Positions 26,131 through 34,496 are shown, counted from the first letter of the stretch. The stretch: 64,000 nt of DNA from Macrococcoides equi (GCF_047425865.1 NZ_CP179735.1); one strand, 5' to 3'. The notes: generated by a model from the sequence alone, not told the origin. Program-made: numbers and translations.

Positions 26131-27079
26131 TCACTTCACTAACTGGTGATTTCCCACGAATGATTTGTTCCGCATTTATGATACATCGTTCAATCATAGC
26201 ATCACGTGTATCTTTCGTCGCACTTCCGATATGCGGCAATACCGTAATACGCTCTTCCGTTAAAAATGGATGATCCCTACCTACTGGCTCATCGTTTAAT
26301 ACATCTACACCAGCAGCGTAGATTGTTTGCTGCTGTATTGCATCAAGTAAATCTTGCTCAACGACATGACCACCACGTCCAACATTAATAAATATTGCAC
26401 TGTTTTTCATCTTGCTAAAGGCAGATTGATTGAAAATATCTTGCGTTTCACTCGTTAAAGGTGCTGTACAAATTACAAAATCACTTGTTTTAAGTAATTC
26501 TTCAAAACTTACATAATCTGCACCAAGTTCTTTAGCATACTTACTTTCACTGCGATTATGATACTGAATATACATATTCAAACCCTTACATCTTCTGGCT
26601 AATGCAACACCAATACTCCCCATTCCGAAAATACCTACCGTCTTACCATATACATCGAGACCGGCTAGTAGATAAGGAGACCATCCAACCCAATTACCTT
26701 CTTTAACTAAGGTACTCGCTTCAATAATACGTCTTGCTGTTACCAGCATTAATGTGAATGCTAATTCAGCAGTCGTTTCAGTTAATACATCTGGTGTATT
26801 ACATATTATAATCCCTTTTTTGTGTGCATAATCGATATCGATATTGTCATAACCTACGGCTAGATTAATAATTGCCTTTAAGTTTGGATTACTATCCATC
26901 AATGTTTTATCCATAGCATCACTCAACATCGATATAATAATATCTTTGTCTTTTGCACTTTCAAGCAATGCTTCTCTTGGCATCGGCTTCATCGTTTCAC
27001 CATATACTTCTACTTCAGCATATTGGCTTAATCGCGTCACAAATTGCTCGGGAATACTTCTTGTGATCAGTACCTTCAT
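26126..27079 (-). CDS. D-isomer specific 2-hydroxyacid dehydrogenase
   Basis: A 317-residue NAD(P)-dependent dehydrogenase of the D-2-hydroxyacid (glycerate/glyoxylate reductase) family. Visible are the Rossmann motif VGIFGMGSIGVALARRC (about residue 140-160), TETTAELAFTLMLVTARR, and the catalytic Arg/Glu/His set in NVGRGGHVVEQDLLDA, DVLNDEPVGRDHPF and VLPHIGSAT. Glycerate or glyoxylate is the likely substrate class but not certain. The ATG at 27079 follows AAGGA at 7 bases; an upstream in-frame start would lie within yutF. Downstream of yutE-yutF in one operon. Confidence 0.86.
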   Translation of the reverse strand: MKVLITRSIPEQFVTRLSQYAEVEVYGETMKPMPREALLESAKDKDIIISMLSDAMDKTLMDSNPNLKAIINLAVGYDNIDIDYAHKKGIIICNTPDVLTETTAELAFTLMLVTARRIIEASTLVKEGNWVGWSPYLLAGLDVYGKTVGIFGMGSIGVALARRCKGLNMYIQYHNRSESKYAKELGADYVSFEELLKTSDFVICTAPLTSETQDIFNQSAFSKMKNSAIFINVGRGGHVVEQDLLDAIQQQTIYAAGVDVLNDEPVGRDHPFLTEERITVLPHIGSATKDTRDAMIERCIINAEQIIRGKSPVSEVK

Positions 27080-27080
27080 T

Positions 27081-27863
27081 TTACTGTCCTTCATAGATTT
27101 CAATCACTTCAAGAAGATTTTTCACACTATACGTTGGAGGTACCGCTTCTGCCATAACTTGTTCGTAAGATGACACACCTGTTTGAACATGCAACGTATC
27201 TATACCTGCATTAATGCCACTCATTATATCAGTCATATATAAATCACCGATCATAACAAGTTCAGATTTATCAAGACCAATCATCTCAACTGCTTTGTTC
27301 ATAATGGTCGGCATAGGCTTACCGATAAATATAGGTTCTACACCTGTTGATACAGAAATCACACTTGTTAATGCACCATTGCCCGGTAAGAAACCACGCT
27401 CAGTTGGAATTGACGTATCAGGATTTGTTGAAATAAATTTTGCACCATTTCTTACAGCAAGACACGCAAGTGATAATTTCTCATAATTAATATCAACATC
27501 TAAACCAATGACAACGTAATCTACGTGTTCATCTTCTTTAATAACTAATCCTTCATTTTCCAGAGCGCTGCGAATACCAGTCCCTCCAATTACATATACT
27601 GAAGCACCGGGCTTTTCTTCCGCAATATATGAAGCAGTCGCCATCGCACTTGTAACAACATTCTGTTCATGAGCTACAAATCCCATCGCTGATAATTTGT
27701 CCGCAACTTCATCCGGTCGTTTAGATGCATTATTGGTTACAAATAAATATGGTAAATCATGATCTGATAAATACTGGATAAACTCACGTGCACCTTCGAT
27801 GACTTCAGAACCTGCATACATCGTACCGTCAAGATCTAATAAATATCCACTATATTTTTTCAT
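27081..27863 (-). CDS. HAD-superfamily phosphatase (NagD/YutF type)
   Basis: A 260-residue subclass IIA HAD phosphatase. Motif I is LLDLDGTMYAG at the N-terminus, motif II FVTNNASKRP, and motif III/IV appear as IGKPMPTIMNKA and VMIGDLYMTDI. It matches the TIGR01457-like group with B. subtilis YutF, which dephosphorylates small phosphorylated metabolites such as nucleotides; the cellular role is unclear. The ATG at 27863 follows AAGGG; the 14-residue longer form overlaps yutE too far. It overlaps yutE by 14 bases. Confidence 0.87.
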   Translation of the reverse strand: MKKYSGYLLDLDGTMYAGSEVIEGAREFIQYLSDHDLPYLFVTNNASKRPDEVADKLSAMGFVAHEQNVVTSAMATASYIAEEKPGASVYVIGGTGIRSALENEGLVIKEDEHVDYVVIGLDVDINYEKLSLACLAVRNGAKFISTNPDTSIPTERGFLPGNGALTSVISVSTGVEPIFIGKPMPTIMNKAVEMIGLDKSELVMIGDLYMTDIMSGINAGIDTLHVQTGVSSYEQVMAEAVPPTYSVKNLLEVIEIYEGQ

Positions 27864-28287
27864 TTTTACTACCCTTTCCGAATGCTGATACTGGTCCCAG
27901 TTCATTCTCTATAAATGTATCAACATTTAATTTGAATTGCTGATATGCTTTTATATTTTCTAAAAAGACTTGTTTAACTTGTGCATGATTAATATTTGTA
28001 TAACTTCTTACAAACCACTGACGTAATGGCAGTGTATTACTAATAGCCTGACGAGATTCAGTAGAAATCACTTTCTCCATCTCTAAAATATCAATAACAT
28101 CCTGATAACTACCGGGATCACGCATTACAAATCCATCAATTATCATATTGCCAATGTCTACCACAGCTTCTATTAACATATGGCAAATACGCTCAAGTGC
28201 GTAACCATCCGCTTCTTCCACACCATGTGAAAGTTTATCGATATAAACCAACTTTTCATCCAATTCATCTCTATCTACAAAGTACAT
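27850..28287 (-). CDS. DUF86 (HepT-like) family protein, YutE type
   Basis: A 145-residue all-helical protein of the DUF86 family. The family contains HepT ribonuclease toxins with an RX4-6HXY motif; here the corresponding stretch reads LRQWFVRSYTNI, with Ser in the His position, so toxin RNase activity is doubtful. No MNT-type nucleotidyltransferase partner is next to it, which also speaks against a toxin-antitoxin pair. It is first in an operon with yutF and the hydroxyacid dehydrogenase, an arrangement shared with staphylococci and Bacillus. Confidence 0.8.
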   Translation of the reverse strand: MYFVDRDELDEKLVYIDKLSHGVEEADGYALERICHMLIEAVVDIGNMIIDGFVMRDPGSYQDVIDILEMEKVISTESRQAISNTLPLRQWFVRSYTNINHAQVKQVFLENIKAYQQFKLNVDTFIENELGPVSAFGKGSKNEKI

Positions 28288-28368
28288 GTCATCGCCTCCA
28301 CTGTTATTTTATCAAATTTTGAAAAGTAAAACACAACATGTATAATAAAATAAATGGAGGAATGATGA

Positions 28369-28632
28369 ATGTTTGATATGTTTTTATATGATGATACAGA
28401 AAAAGCTAATATTCGATTTGTTAGTTTCGTAGGAGAAAATCGTCACGACCTTGCGCTCATTCAAACAGATAGACACTACGGTAAGACCATCGTCTTAAAT
28501 ACCCAGTCTAATAGGTTTGGAATTATCGGACGTGATGATTTGCAGGAAGAGGGATATATCGCTCACGTTTTCGGCATCAATGAGACCGATGCACAGGAGA
28601 TCACTGCATTTTTAGATGAAGTCATTCACTAA
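28369..28632 (+). CDS. DUF3055 family protein
   Basis: An 87-residue soluble acidic protein (MFDMFLYDDTEKANIRFVSFVGENRHDLALIQTDRHYGKTIVLN...). It fits the small DUF3055 family conserved in Bacilli, with no known function. GGAGG precedes the ATG. It is convergent with dltD, and the terminator the two once shared has been split by the IS element. Confidence 0.7.
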   Translation: MFDMFLYDDTEKANIRFVSFVGENRHDLALIQTDRHYGKTIVLNTQSNRFGIIGRDDLQEEGYIAHVFGINETDAQEITAFLDEVIH

Positions 28633-28637
28633 ATAAA

Positions 28638-28662
28638 AAATGAGCGTAAATTACGCTCATTT
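28638..28662. terminator. left copy of the duplicated terminator palindrome
   Basis: A 25-bp perfect palindrome (12-bp arms around one A; core tgagcgtaaattacgctcat). To its left is an A-run that gives a T-tract to minus-strand transcripts leaving the IS. On the plus strand the T-tract is cut to TTT by the IS junction, so for the DUF3055 transcript it is only a hairpin. Confidence 0.85.
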
Positions 28663-28671
28663 CAGATTGAA

Positions 28672-28709
28672 GACAAACTCACTTTTGGAATTGTGAGTTT
28701 GTCTTTTTT
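28672..28709 (+). terminator. inward-facing terminator at the left end of the IS
   Basis: An 11-bp perfect stem (gacaaactcac / gtgagtttgtc, 28672-28682 and 28693-28703) overlaps the terminal repeat and is followed by TTTTTT on the plus strand. It would stop transcription entering the element from the DUF3055 gene. Confidence 0.88.
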
Positions 28710-28755
28710 CTTCGAAAAAGATTGTTATTTTAAAGAAATTAGCAAAATATCTAGA

Positions 28756-30108
28756 CTATCCTGCTAGATAATTTGCTAATTTCTTTAAATTCATGCATGC
28801 GAAAATAAGCGTGGTCTCCATGGTGACTTTATTAATTCCTTTGTACTTAGTCCAACGTAAACCATGCTGCTCTTTAGCATCAGCAAAACGTCTTTCTATT
28901 GTTTGACTACGTAACTTATATACAGCTTTTATAGTATCAATAAATCTCAAGTCATCAACAATATCAAGATATTTTTGCCATATATGTCTTGTGACGATTT
29001 TTTTCTGTTCTTTACTCTTAGTACATTTATTAAGTAAAGGACAATCCATACATTTATTTGGATTAGAAATATATAAACGGTAACCATCGCTGTCTGTCCT
29101 CTGATATTTCAACATTTGATTATTAGGGCAAATATAGCAATCATAGTACTCGTCATATATAAATTCGTTTTTATTCATTAAGTCCTTCGGACCAATTGGT
29201 CGCTTATACGGCATAGCGGGTAGTATTTCTTTATCTAATAAATACTTTGCATTATGAGGTGTTTTATATCCAGAATCCACAGCAACATATCTCGGTAGTA
29301 ATTTTTTACTTTCAAGCCTGTCAACCATAGGCACTAACTGTGTACTATCATGAATATTACCAGGAGTTAAATGAAAATCGACGATATAACCATACTTATC
29401 ACAGCATGTATGTGCACTATAAGCAAATTGTTTTTCTCTTTCACTTTTAACATAGTAACCAGCATCCGGATCATTATTACTTATTTTTATTACTTTAAGA
29501 TTCTCCTCCTTTCTTGAAGCTAGAGGCTTTTTTCCTTCAGATTCTCTTATAGAATTGATATCTTCAATAAGCTCTTGTTCATAAAGTTTAGAAGTCTTCT
29601 GTATCTCTTGTTTAATAAATTTCTTTTTATTGGCATTTGCCTTAATATGCGTTGAATCAATAAATAGTGAAGTGTTATCAACGAAGTTATGATCTATAGC
29701 GATTTTGAGTATACGAGAAAAGATTTCTTCGAAAATCTGATTATCATAAAATCGTCTAGAATAGTTCTTACCGAAGGTAGAAAAATGAGGTACTTTATCA
29801 TTGACGCCTAATCCAAGATACCATTTGTAGGCAAAATTTGTTTCAATCTCTTTTATTGTTTGACGCATAGATTTTATACCAAAAAGATGTTGTATTAAAA
29901 CTATTTTTATCAATATCACAGGATCAATACTAGGACGGCCGTTATCTGTTGAATACTTTTCTTCTACTAAGTCGTATACAAATGATAAATCAAATACTTT
30001 ATCAACTTTTCTCAGAAGATGATTTTCTGGTACAAGGTCTTCTAATGAATACATCTCAAATTGAGTTCTAATGATATTAATATCCTCAGATTTACTTTTC
30101 TTTATCAT
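28756..30108 (-). CDS. IS1182-family DDE transposase
   Basis: A 450-residue intact transposase. The N-terminal DUF772-type domain (ENHLLRKVDKVFDLSFVYDLVEEKYS...GRPSIDPVILIKIVLIQHLFGIKSMRQT) is followed by a DDE core: first Asp in SLFIDSTHIKANANKKK, second in RYVAVDSGYKTPHNAKYLL and Glu in TIERRFADAKEQHGLRW. A Cys cluster (CYICPNN...CMDCPLLNKC) lies between the second Asp and Glu. The ATG at 30108 follows GGGGGTG at 5 bases; a seven-residue longer form from 30129 would start inside the ribosome-binding region. No frameshift or stop is seen, so the element may be active. A TATAAT-like box lies 30-40 bases upstream on the minus strand (near 30139-30144). Confidence 0.95.
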   Translation of the reverse strand: MIKKSKSEDINIIRTQFEMYSLEDLVPENHLLRKVDKVFDLSFVYDLVEEKYSTDNGRPSIDPVILIKIVLIQHLFGIKSMRQTIKEIETNFAYKWYLGLGVNDKVPHFSTFGKNYSRRFYDNQIFEEIFSRILKIAIDHNFVDNTSLFIDSTHIKANANKKKFIKQEIQKTSKLYEQELIEDINSIRESEGKKPLASRKEENLKVIKISNNDPDAGYYVKSEREKQFAYSAHTCCDKYGYIVDFHLTPGNIHDSTQLVPMVDRLESKKLLPRYVAVDSGYKTPHNAKYLLDKEILPAMPYKRPIGPKDLMNKNEFIYDEYYDCYICPNNQMLKYQRTDSDGYRLYISNPNKCMDCPLLNKCTKSKEQKKIVTRHIWQKYLDIVDDLRFIDTIKAVYKLRSQTIERRFADAKEQHGLRWTKYKGINKVTMETTLIFACMNLKKLANYLAG

Positions 30109-30146
30109 ATAAACACCCCCATTTAACAATATACTTAAATTATATC

Positions 30147-30195
30147 AAAAAAAAGACTGTAGACTTCATCTCCGAAGGAGAATTTGTCTACAGTC
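30147..30195 (-). terminator. inward-facing terminator at the right end of the IS
   Basis: A 10-bp perfect outer stem (gactgtagac / gtctacagtc, 30155-30164 and 30186-30195) with an inner ctccgaaggag hairpin is followed on the minus strand by eight T (30147-30154). It would stop dltD read-through entering the element. Confidence 0.88.
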
Positions 30196-30197
30196 TG

Positions 30198-30222
30198 AAA
30201 TGAGCGTAAATTACGCTCATTT
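30198..30222. terminator. right copy of the duplicated terminator palindrome
   Basis: The same 25-bp palindrome as at 28638-28662. To its right, toward dltD, the plus strand continues with T residues, so it terminates plus-strand transcripts leaving the IS. For dltD itself the T-tract is cut to TTT by the IS junction. Confidence 0.85.
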
Positions 30223-30223
30223 T

Positions 30224-31378
30224 TTATTGGTTATAAGGGTATTGATGTTTCATATGCAGATTCATCTGTTCGTTAATATAAACCCAGCCTTTCCAGCCAA
30301 TATGAACTGCATCTTTTATGACATAAGGTTCATAATCCATGTCAGTCATATCATATGTTTTAAAGCCATAACGGTTAATATGCTGATTAATTTTCTGGTA
30401 TACAGGTAATCTACGTTCATATGGAAGTTCAATATGATCATACCAATTACCATTGACCGGTAATATGATAAACAATGGATCTGCCTTCGCTTCATGTAAA
30501 GCTTGTAATAATAAATCTAGGTCATCGAATTCTTTAGATTGCAAATAAAATTCATGATTTCTAAATAATTTCTTCTGATGATGCAATATTTTTTTGTAAT
30601 AACTATTCTCCATACCATAATCATTATTTGTCGCATGACGTTTACCATAATCTTCAGCGATTTGCGCTACTTCTTTCCAGGACTTTCCTTTATAATCAAT
30701 CGTTTTTGAATGATGTAAAAAATTATTCGTAAGCATCAGCATCGATTTCATCACGTCATTTTTTTGCATTAGATTAATATACATTTTATCACTGAGTGAT
30801 GATTCATAATGTTTTTTATCTTTTGCATAATATTCTACGCCATACTGATCTTTAGTTGCGGTAAAATCAAGTAATCGATGACTTAACTTCTTTTTAAATG
30901 CCTTTGATAGATGCTTGTTTTTGAGTAAATCATGCAACTGTAATTCTGAATATCTGGCTGAAAAATTTTCATCAAGAATTCCTTTTCTTGTGAACCATTG
31001 TGGTGAAATAATGATGGCTAGTTTTTTGTTATCAATCTTACCAACCTTACTACCTATATTGATTGCATGAATGATATCTGTAGATCCACCTGTTCCAATC
31101 AAAAAGGGCTTGTGACCCATATGCATCATCTTAAACATGTGCACCGGATGAAAAGGATCGGGTTTTTCTAGTTCACTCGAACCAAGAATCGGATAATATT
31201 GCTTAGATTTAAATAAATTTTCCTGAATGATTCTCCCTTTAAATGTCGTTTCATTTAAATTGGCTCCACCACTCGTCGTAACTTTTATCGGGGATCTTTT
31301 GCCAATAAAATCATTAGGAAGACAAATAAATACTAGAAAAATAACGATACTGATAATTGCTGGTAGAAATTTCTTCAC
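30224..31378 (-). CDS. dltD: teichoic acid D-alanylation protein DltD
   Basis: A 384-residue membrane-anchored extracytoplasmic protein that takes part in the final transfer of D-alanine to lipoteichoic/wall teichoic acid. One N-terminal helix (FLPAIISIVIFLVFICLP) is followed by an SGNH-like domain with the nucleophile motif LGSSELEKPDPFHP and the closing DAVHIGWKGWV. Its start directly abuts the dltC stop. It is the last gene of dltXABCD. The IS element lies immediately after its stop. Confidence 0.95.
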   Translation of the reverse strand: MKKFLPAIISIVIFLVFICLPNDFIGKRSPIKVTTSGGANLNETTFKGRIIQENLFKSKQYYPILGSSELEKPDPFHPVHMFKMMHMGHKPFLIGTGGSTDIIHAINIGSKVGKIDNKKLAIIISPQWFTRKGILDENFSARYSELQLHDLLKNKHLSKAFKKKLSHRLLDFTATKDQYGVEYYAKDKKHYESSLSDKMYINLMQKNDVMKSMLMLTNNFLHHSKTIDYKGKSWKEVAQIAEDYGKRHATNNDYGMENSYYKKILHHQKKLFRNHEFYLQSKEFDDLDLLLQALHEAKADPLFIILPVNGNWYDHIELPYERRLPVYQKINQHINRYGFKTYDMTDMDYEPYVIKDAVHIGWKGWVYINEQMNLHMKHQYPYNQ

Positions 31379-31615
31379 TTATCTCAACTGCTCTAATTCA
31401 GCGACGATCATATTTGGTGTTGCCCATGTATCTCTATCGAAATCAGTAATCGTCACATCAATATCTAAACGGTCATTAATCAGCATCAATAAGTTTACTG
31501 TTGCAAAGGAATCTAATATTCCTTCATCAAAGATGCGTACATCCGGATTCGTCTTTACACTTTCATCATCAGCTACTTCTGCAATAACATCTAATACTTC
31601 TTCTTTAAAATTCAT
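31379..31615 (-). CDS. dltC: D-alanyl carrier protein DltC
   Basis: A 78-residue acyl-carrier-like protein. The 4'-phosphopantetheine attachment serine is S36 in GILDSFATVNLL. D-alanine activated by DltA is loaded here and passed to DltB. It is placed between dltB (11-base gap) and dltD (no gap). Confidence 0.96.
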   Translation of the reverse strand: MNFKEEVLDVIAEVADDESVKTNPDVRIFDEGILDSFATVNLLMLINDRLDIDVTITDFDRDTWATPNMIVAELEQLR

Positions 31616-31626
31616 TTATTTCACTC

Positions 31627-32838
31627 CTAAAATAGTTTTCCTGAAAAAATTAAAAATCCAAAAGCAACGATATGGAAGGTAACAATGATACCGATAACAT
31701 CCATAACCTTAGCAGGAATTTTTAATGGGTGTTTTTTCTTCCACTGCTCATAATAACTATAAAGCACAAACAAAATACCATGATATAAACCATATACAAT
31801 ATAAAACCATTCAATACCATGCCATATTCCCATCACCATAAAATTAATCATGAAACCAATATTGGATACGACGAGATTATTTTTTATATACTTTTTCTTG
31901 GACATAAAGAATACAAAACGCATGTAAATCATATCTCTAAACCAGAAAGAGAGCGACATATGCCATCTATTCCAGAAATCTTTAATATTCTTTGCTAGAA
32001 ACGGCTTGTTAAAGTTTGGCGGTGTTTCAATGCTGAGTAAATAACTAAATGCGATTGCAAATAAGCTATAACCCGCAAAATCAAAAAATAAATAAAATGC
32101 ATAGGCATACATATATCCAAGTTTATAAATAAAAGGATCTGTATCGAAATGTATTGTATTAATAATATACGTATTAATTAAATACGCAATTATATATTTA
32201 TACAGAAAGCCAATAAAAATATAATGAATGGCTTTGCTTAGTAAGTCACTGTAACGTTCTTTTGTGAGAGGTTTTGCCTCATCTTTTAAAAATCGCTTGT
32301 ATCGATCAATCGGACCTGATGAAATTGTCGGAAAAAATAACAGGAATCTCAAAAGATCGTATGTATTCATCGATTTTATACGTTTATCACGAACCTCAAG
32401 GATAATCTGAATACATTTAAACATAATATACGAAATACCTAAAAAGCCAAAAATATTTTTCGCAGGGGTATCATATATCATCCATGAAGATAATCCTAAT
32501 AATGAACTTTGTAATACTTTTACAATAATTAATGGCAGTATTGAGAAAAGTAATACAGCTATAAAAATTGGTAAAGTATTCTTTTTGACAGCTATTTTAA
32601 TATATAGCTTAATTAATACTATCTGTAACAGAACAAATACAGCCAGACTTAACAATGCATATGATAAATAAGGTACAAACAGAAAATGCGTATCATCTTT
32701 AAATATAAGCACAATCATAATAAGCGTTGCGACAAAATTTAAATGAATATTTTTTCTGCCAAATATACCTAATATTATAATCGGAAGTAGTATAATCAAC
32801 GCAATGAGAAAGAATGGAAAATCACCATAGGGAATCAT
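31627..32838 (-). CDS. dltB: membrane D-alanyl transferase DltB
   Basis: A 403-residue MBOAT-family polytopic membrane protein that moves D-alanyl groups across the membrane together with DltC/DltX/DltD. The MBOAT histidine is in FMVMGIWHGIEWFYIVYGLYHG. Its ATG (32838) overlaps the dltA stop as ATGA, and AGAGG is 7 bases upstream; a TTG at 32844 is less likely. Confidence 0.95.
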   Translation of the reverse strand: MIPYGDFPFFLIALIILLPIIILGIFGRKNIHLNFVATLIMIVLIFKDDTHFLFVPYLSYALLSLAVFVLLQIVLIKLYIKIAVKKNTLPIFIAVLLFSILPLIIVKVLQSSLLGLSSWMIYDTPAKNIFGFLGISYIMFKCIQIILEVRDKRIKSMNTYDLLRFLLFFPTISSGPIDRYKRFLKDEAKPLTKERYSDLLSKAIHYIFIGFLYKYIIAYLINTYIINTIHFDTDPFIYKLGYMYAYAFYLFFDFAGYSLFAIAFSYLLSIETPPNFNKPFLAKNIKDFWNRWHMSLSFWFRDMIYMRFVFFMSKKKYIKNNLVVSNIGFMINFMVMGIWHGIEWFYIVYGLYHGILFVLYSYYEQWKKKHPLKIPAKVMDVIGIIVTFHIVAFGFLIFSGKLF

Positions 32839-34259
32839 ACACAAACCTCTTTCAATTGCTTACGATCTACTTTACCATTTGGAGTCATCGGAATATGCTC
32901 ATGTTCAATAAATTTTTTCGGTACCATGTACGTTGGTAACTTTGATAAAAGTGATTGTTTAATCGTTTCCATTGCGATACTTTCTGATTTAACAACATGT
33001 GCGACGAGATAACTTACCTTGCCATTCTTCTCAATAGGAGTGACCACTGCCTGACTGATACCTTCCAATTCAGTAATAACATGTTCGATTTCTTCAAGCT
33101 CCATACGGTATCCATTAAGCTTTATTTGATAATCAAGACGCCCATTAACAAAAAGTAGTTCATTCTTAATTATCCCTGCATCACCAGTACGATAAACCCT
33201 TATATTATCTTCTTCATAGAAATGTGACGCCGTTTTCTCAGGTGACTTCACGTATCCAATACTGACAGCGTCTCCCTTAATTAATATTTCTGAGTCATCT
33301 GTAATCATTAATTCAACACCTGGTCTAGCATAACCTACAGGTAAAGGATTATATTCATCTAATATATTTTGCGTTACCTGTATTCCGGTAACTGCAACAG
33401 TCGCCTCGGTTGGTCCATAAGTATTATAGATTGTGCTTTCAGAAAACTTATTTAATAAGGTTTGAGCCGTCTTGTGTTTAAATAGTTCCCCGCAAAAATA
33501 AAAATATTTTAGATTAGGATGTTTTTCTTGTTCAAACTCTGGTAATAATAAGCACATTTCAAGAAATGAAGGTGTCGATACCCATGCTGTAATAGGATAT
33601 TGCTTTAATGCCTGATATATTTCTATCGGTTTCTTTATCATATCCTTATCAACCATTACTAATGTACTACCAGTCGCAATTGATGGATAAACTGCCATAA
33701 CAGATAAATCAAATGATAATGGTGCCTGGTTAAGCCAGTAATTTTCATTTTGTCCTTCGTATAGACTCTCCATCCATAACGTAAAGTCGTCTAATGAAGA
33801 TGCAAGAATTTCTACGCCTTTAGGTGTACCTGTTGAACCTGAAGTGAAGATTGTATAAGCAACATCTCCAGGTGCGATTTCACCTGCATATTCAACTTCT
33901 TTATGAATCATATCAGGACGTATTAATGTTCCATTAAATTCAGGAGATAATAGCTCTGTATCAAGCATAAATTCCGGCTGAATCACTTCAATCATCTTCT
34001 GGATTCTCTCATACGGAATCGATGTATCAATGGGTACATAACCTTTTCTACTTTTAAGTCCCGCAATCATACCAACGATCATCCATTTTGACATATGTCC
34101 ATAGACAAATAATGGCTTATAACTTTCTTCTATTAATTTACTTAATCCATTACTTAATAGTTCTAGCTCTAAATATGTCATTTGTTCATTTCGATGAACA
34201 AAACAAATACGATCTGGGGTTGTATTTGCATAATGTGTAATTCGCTTTAAAATATTCAT
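32835..34259 (-). CDS. dltA: D-alanine--D-alanyl carrier protein ligase DltA
   Basis: An adenylating enzyme of 474 residues that activates D-alanine with ATP and loads it on DltC. Signature loops are AYTIFTSGSTGTPKGVEI, TIYNTYGPTEATVAV, VYRTGDAGI and the C-terminal lysine in TPNGKVDRKQL. It lies 14 bases after dltX, with GGAG before the ATG. D-alanylation lowers envelope negative charge and gives tolerance to cationic peptides. Confidence 0.96.
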   Translation of the reverse strand: MNILKRITHYANTTPDRICFVHRNEQMTYLELELLSNGLSKLIEESYKPLFVYGHMSKWMIVGMIAGLKSRKGYVPIDTSIPYERIQKMIEVIQPEFMLDTELLSPEFNGTLIRPDMIHKEVEYAGEIAPGDVAYTIFTSGSTGTPKGVEILASSLDDFTLWMESLYEGQNENYWLNQAPLSFDLSVMAVYPSIATGSTLVMVDKDMIKKPIEIYQALKQYPITAWVSTPSFLEMCLLLPEFEQEKHPNLKYFYFCGELFKHKTAQTLLNKFSESTIYNTYGPTEATVAVTGIQVTQNILDEYNPLPVGYARPGVELMITDDSEILIKGDAVSIGYVKSPEKTASHFYEEDNIRVYRTGDAGIIKNELLFVNGRLDYQIKLNGYRMELEEIEHVITELEGISQAVVTPIEKNGKVSYLVAHVVKSESIAMETIKQSLLSKLPTYMVPKKFIEHEHIPMTPNGKVDRKQLKEVCV

Positions 34260-34273
34260 TTCAAATCTCCATA

Positions 34274-34396
34274 TTAAAATTCATTGTAAATAAAGTTATT
34301 TTCTACTGACCCTCCAGCATAGATCCAGAATAAGGCGAACAGGATAATTAGATAGAGGAGTGTCAGAAAGATAAGTTTCATATTTTCCTTCGTCAA
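34274..34396 (-). CDS. dltX: DltX, short membrane protein of the dlt operon
   Basis: A 40-residue single-helix protein (MTKENMKLIFLTLLYLIILF...) ending in the family's conserved FIYNEF tail. DltX is known to be needed for teichoic D-alanylation in Firmicutes and to contact the DltB/DltD stage. I start it at a TTG (34396) because AAAGGAG lies about 9 bases before it; the ATG at 34405 abuts the ribosome-binding site and a second ATG at 34381 would remove 5 residues. It is the first gene of the operon, 14 bases before dltA. Confidence 0.85.
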   Translation of the reverse strand: MTKENMKLIFLTLLYLIILFALFWIYAGGSVENNFIYNEF

Positions 34397-34425
34397 TAGG
34401 AACATCTCCTTTTTGCCATAAAGAG

Positions 34426-34454
34426 ATTATATTTATATTACAGAAATATTTCAA
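34426..34454 (-). promoter_or_regulatory. sigma-A promoter of the dlt operon
   Basis: On the minus strand, TTGAAA (34449-34454) and TATAAT (34426-34431) are separated by exactly 17 bp, about 30 bases before the dltX start. Confidence 0.8.
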
Positions 34455-34496
34455 CACATAACACAATAAAATAATAACTTTATTTATTTATCCATC

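Larger units (their letters stand above)
28663..30197 (-). mobile_element. IS1182-family insertion sequence, intact
   Basis: A 1535-bp element. The ends begin cag and finish ctg, and the terminal inverted repeats cagattgaagacaaactc (28663-28680) and cagactgtagacaaattc (reverse complement of 30180-30197) agree at 15 of 18 positions. Both flanks carry the same 25-bp palindrome, read either as target duplication or as a palindromic target site. It encodes one full-length transposase on the minus strand. Hairpin terminators sit just inside both ends, pointing inward. It is inserted between the DUF3055 gene and dltD and disrupts no coding sequence. Confidence 0.92.

Noticed and set aside
27850..28287. 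HepT/MNT toxin-antitoxin system
   Set aside because: There is no nucleotidyltransferase partner and the catalytic His of the RX4-6HXY motif is missing.
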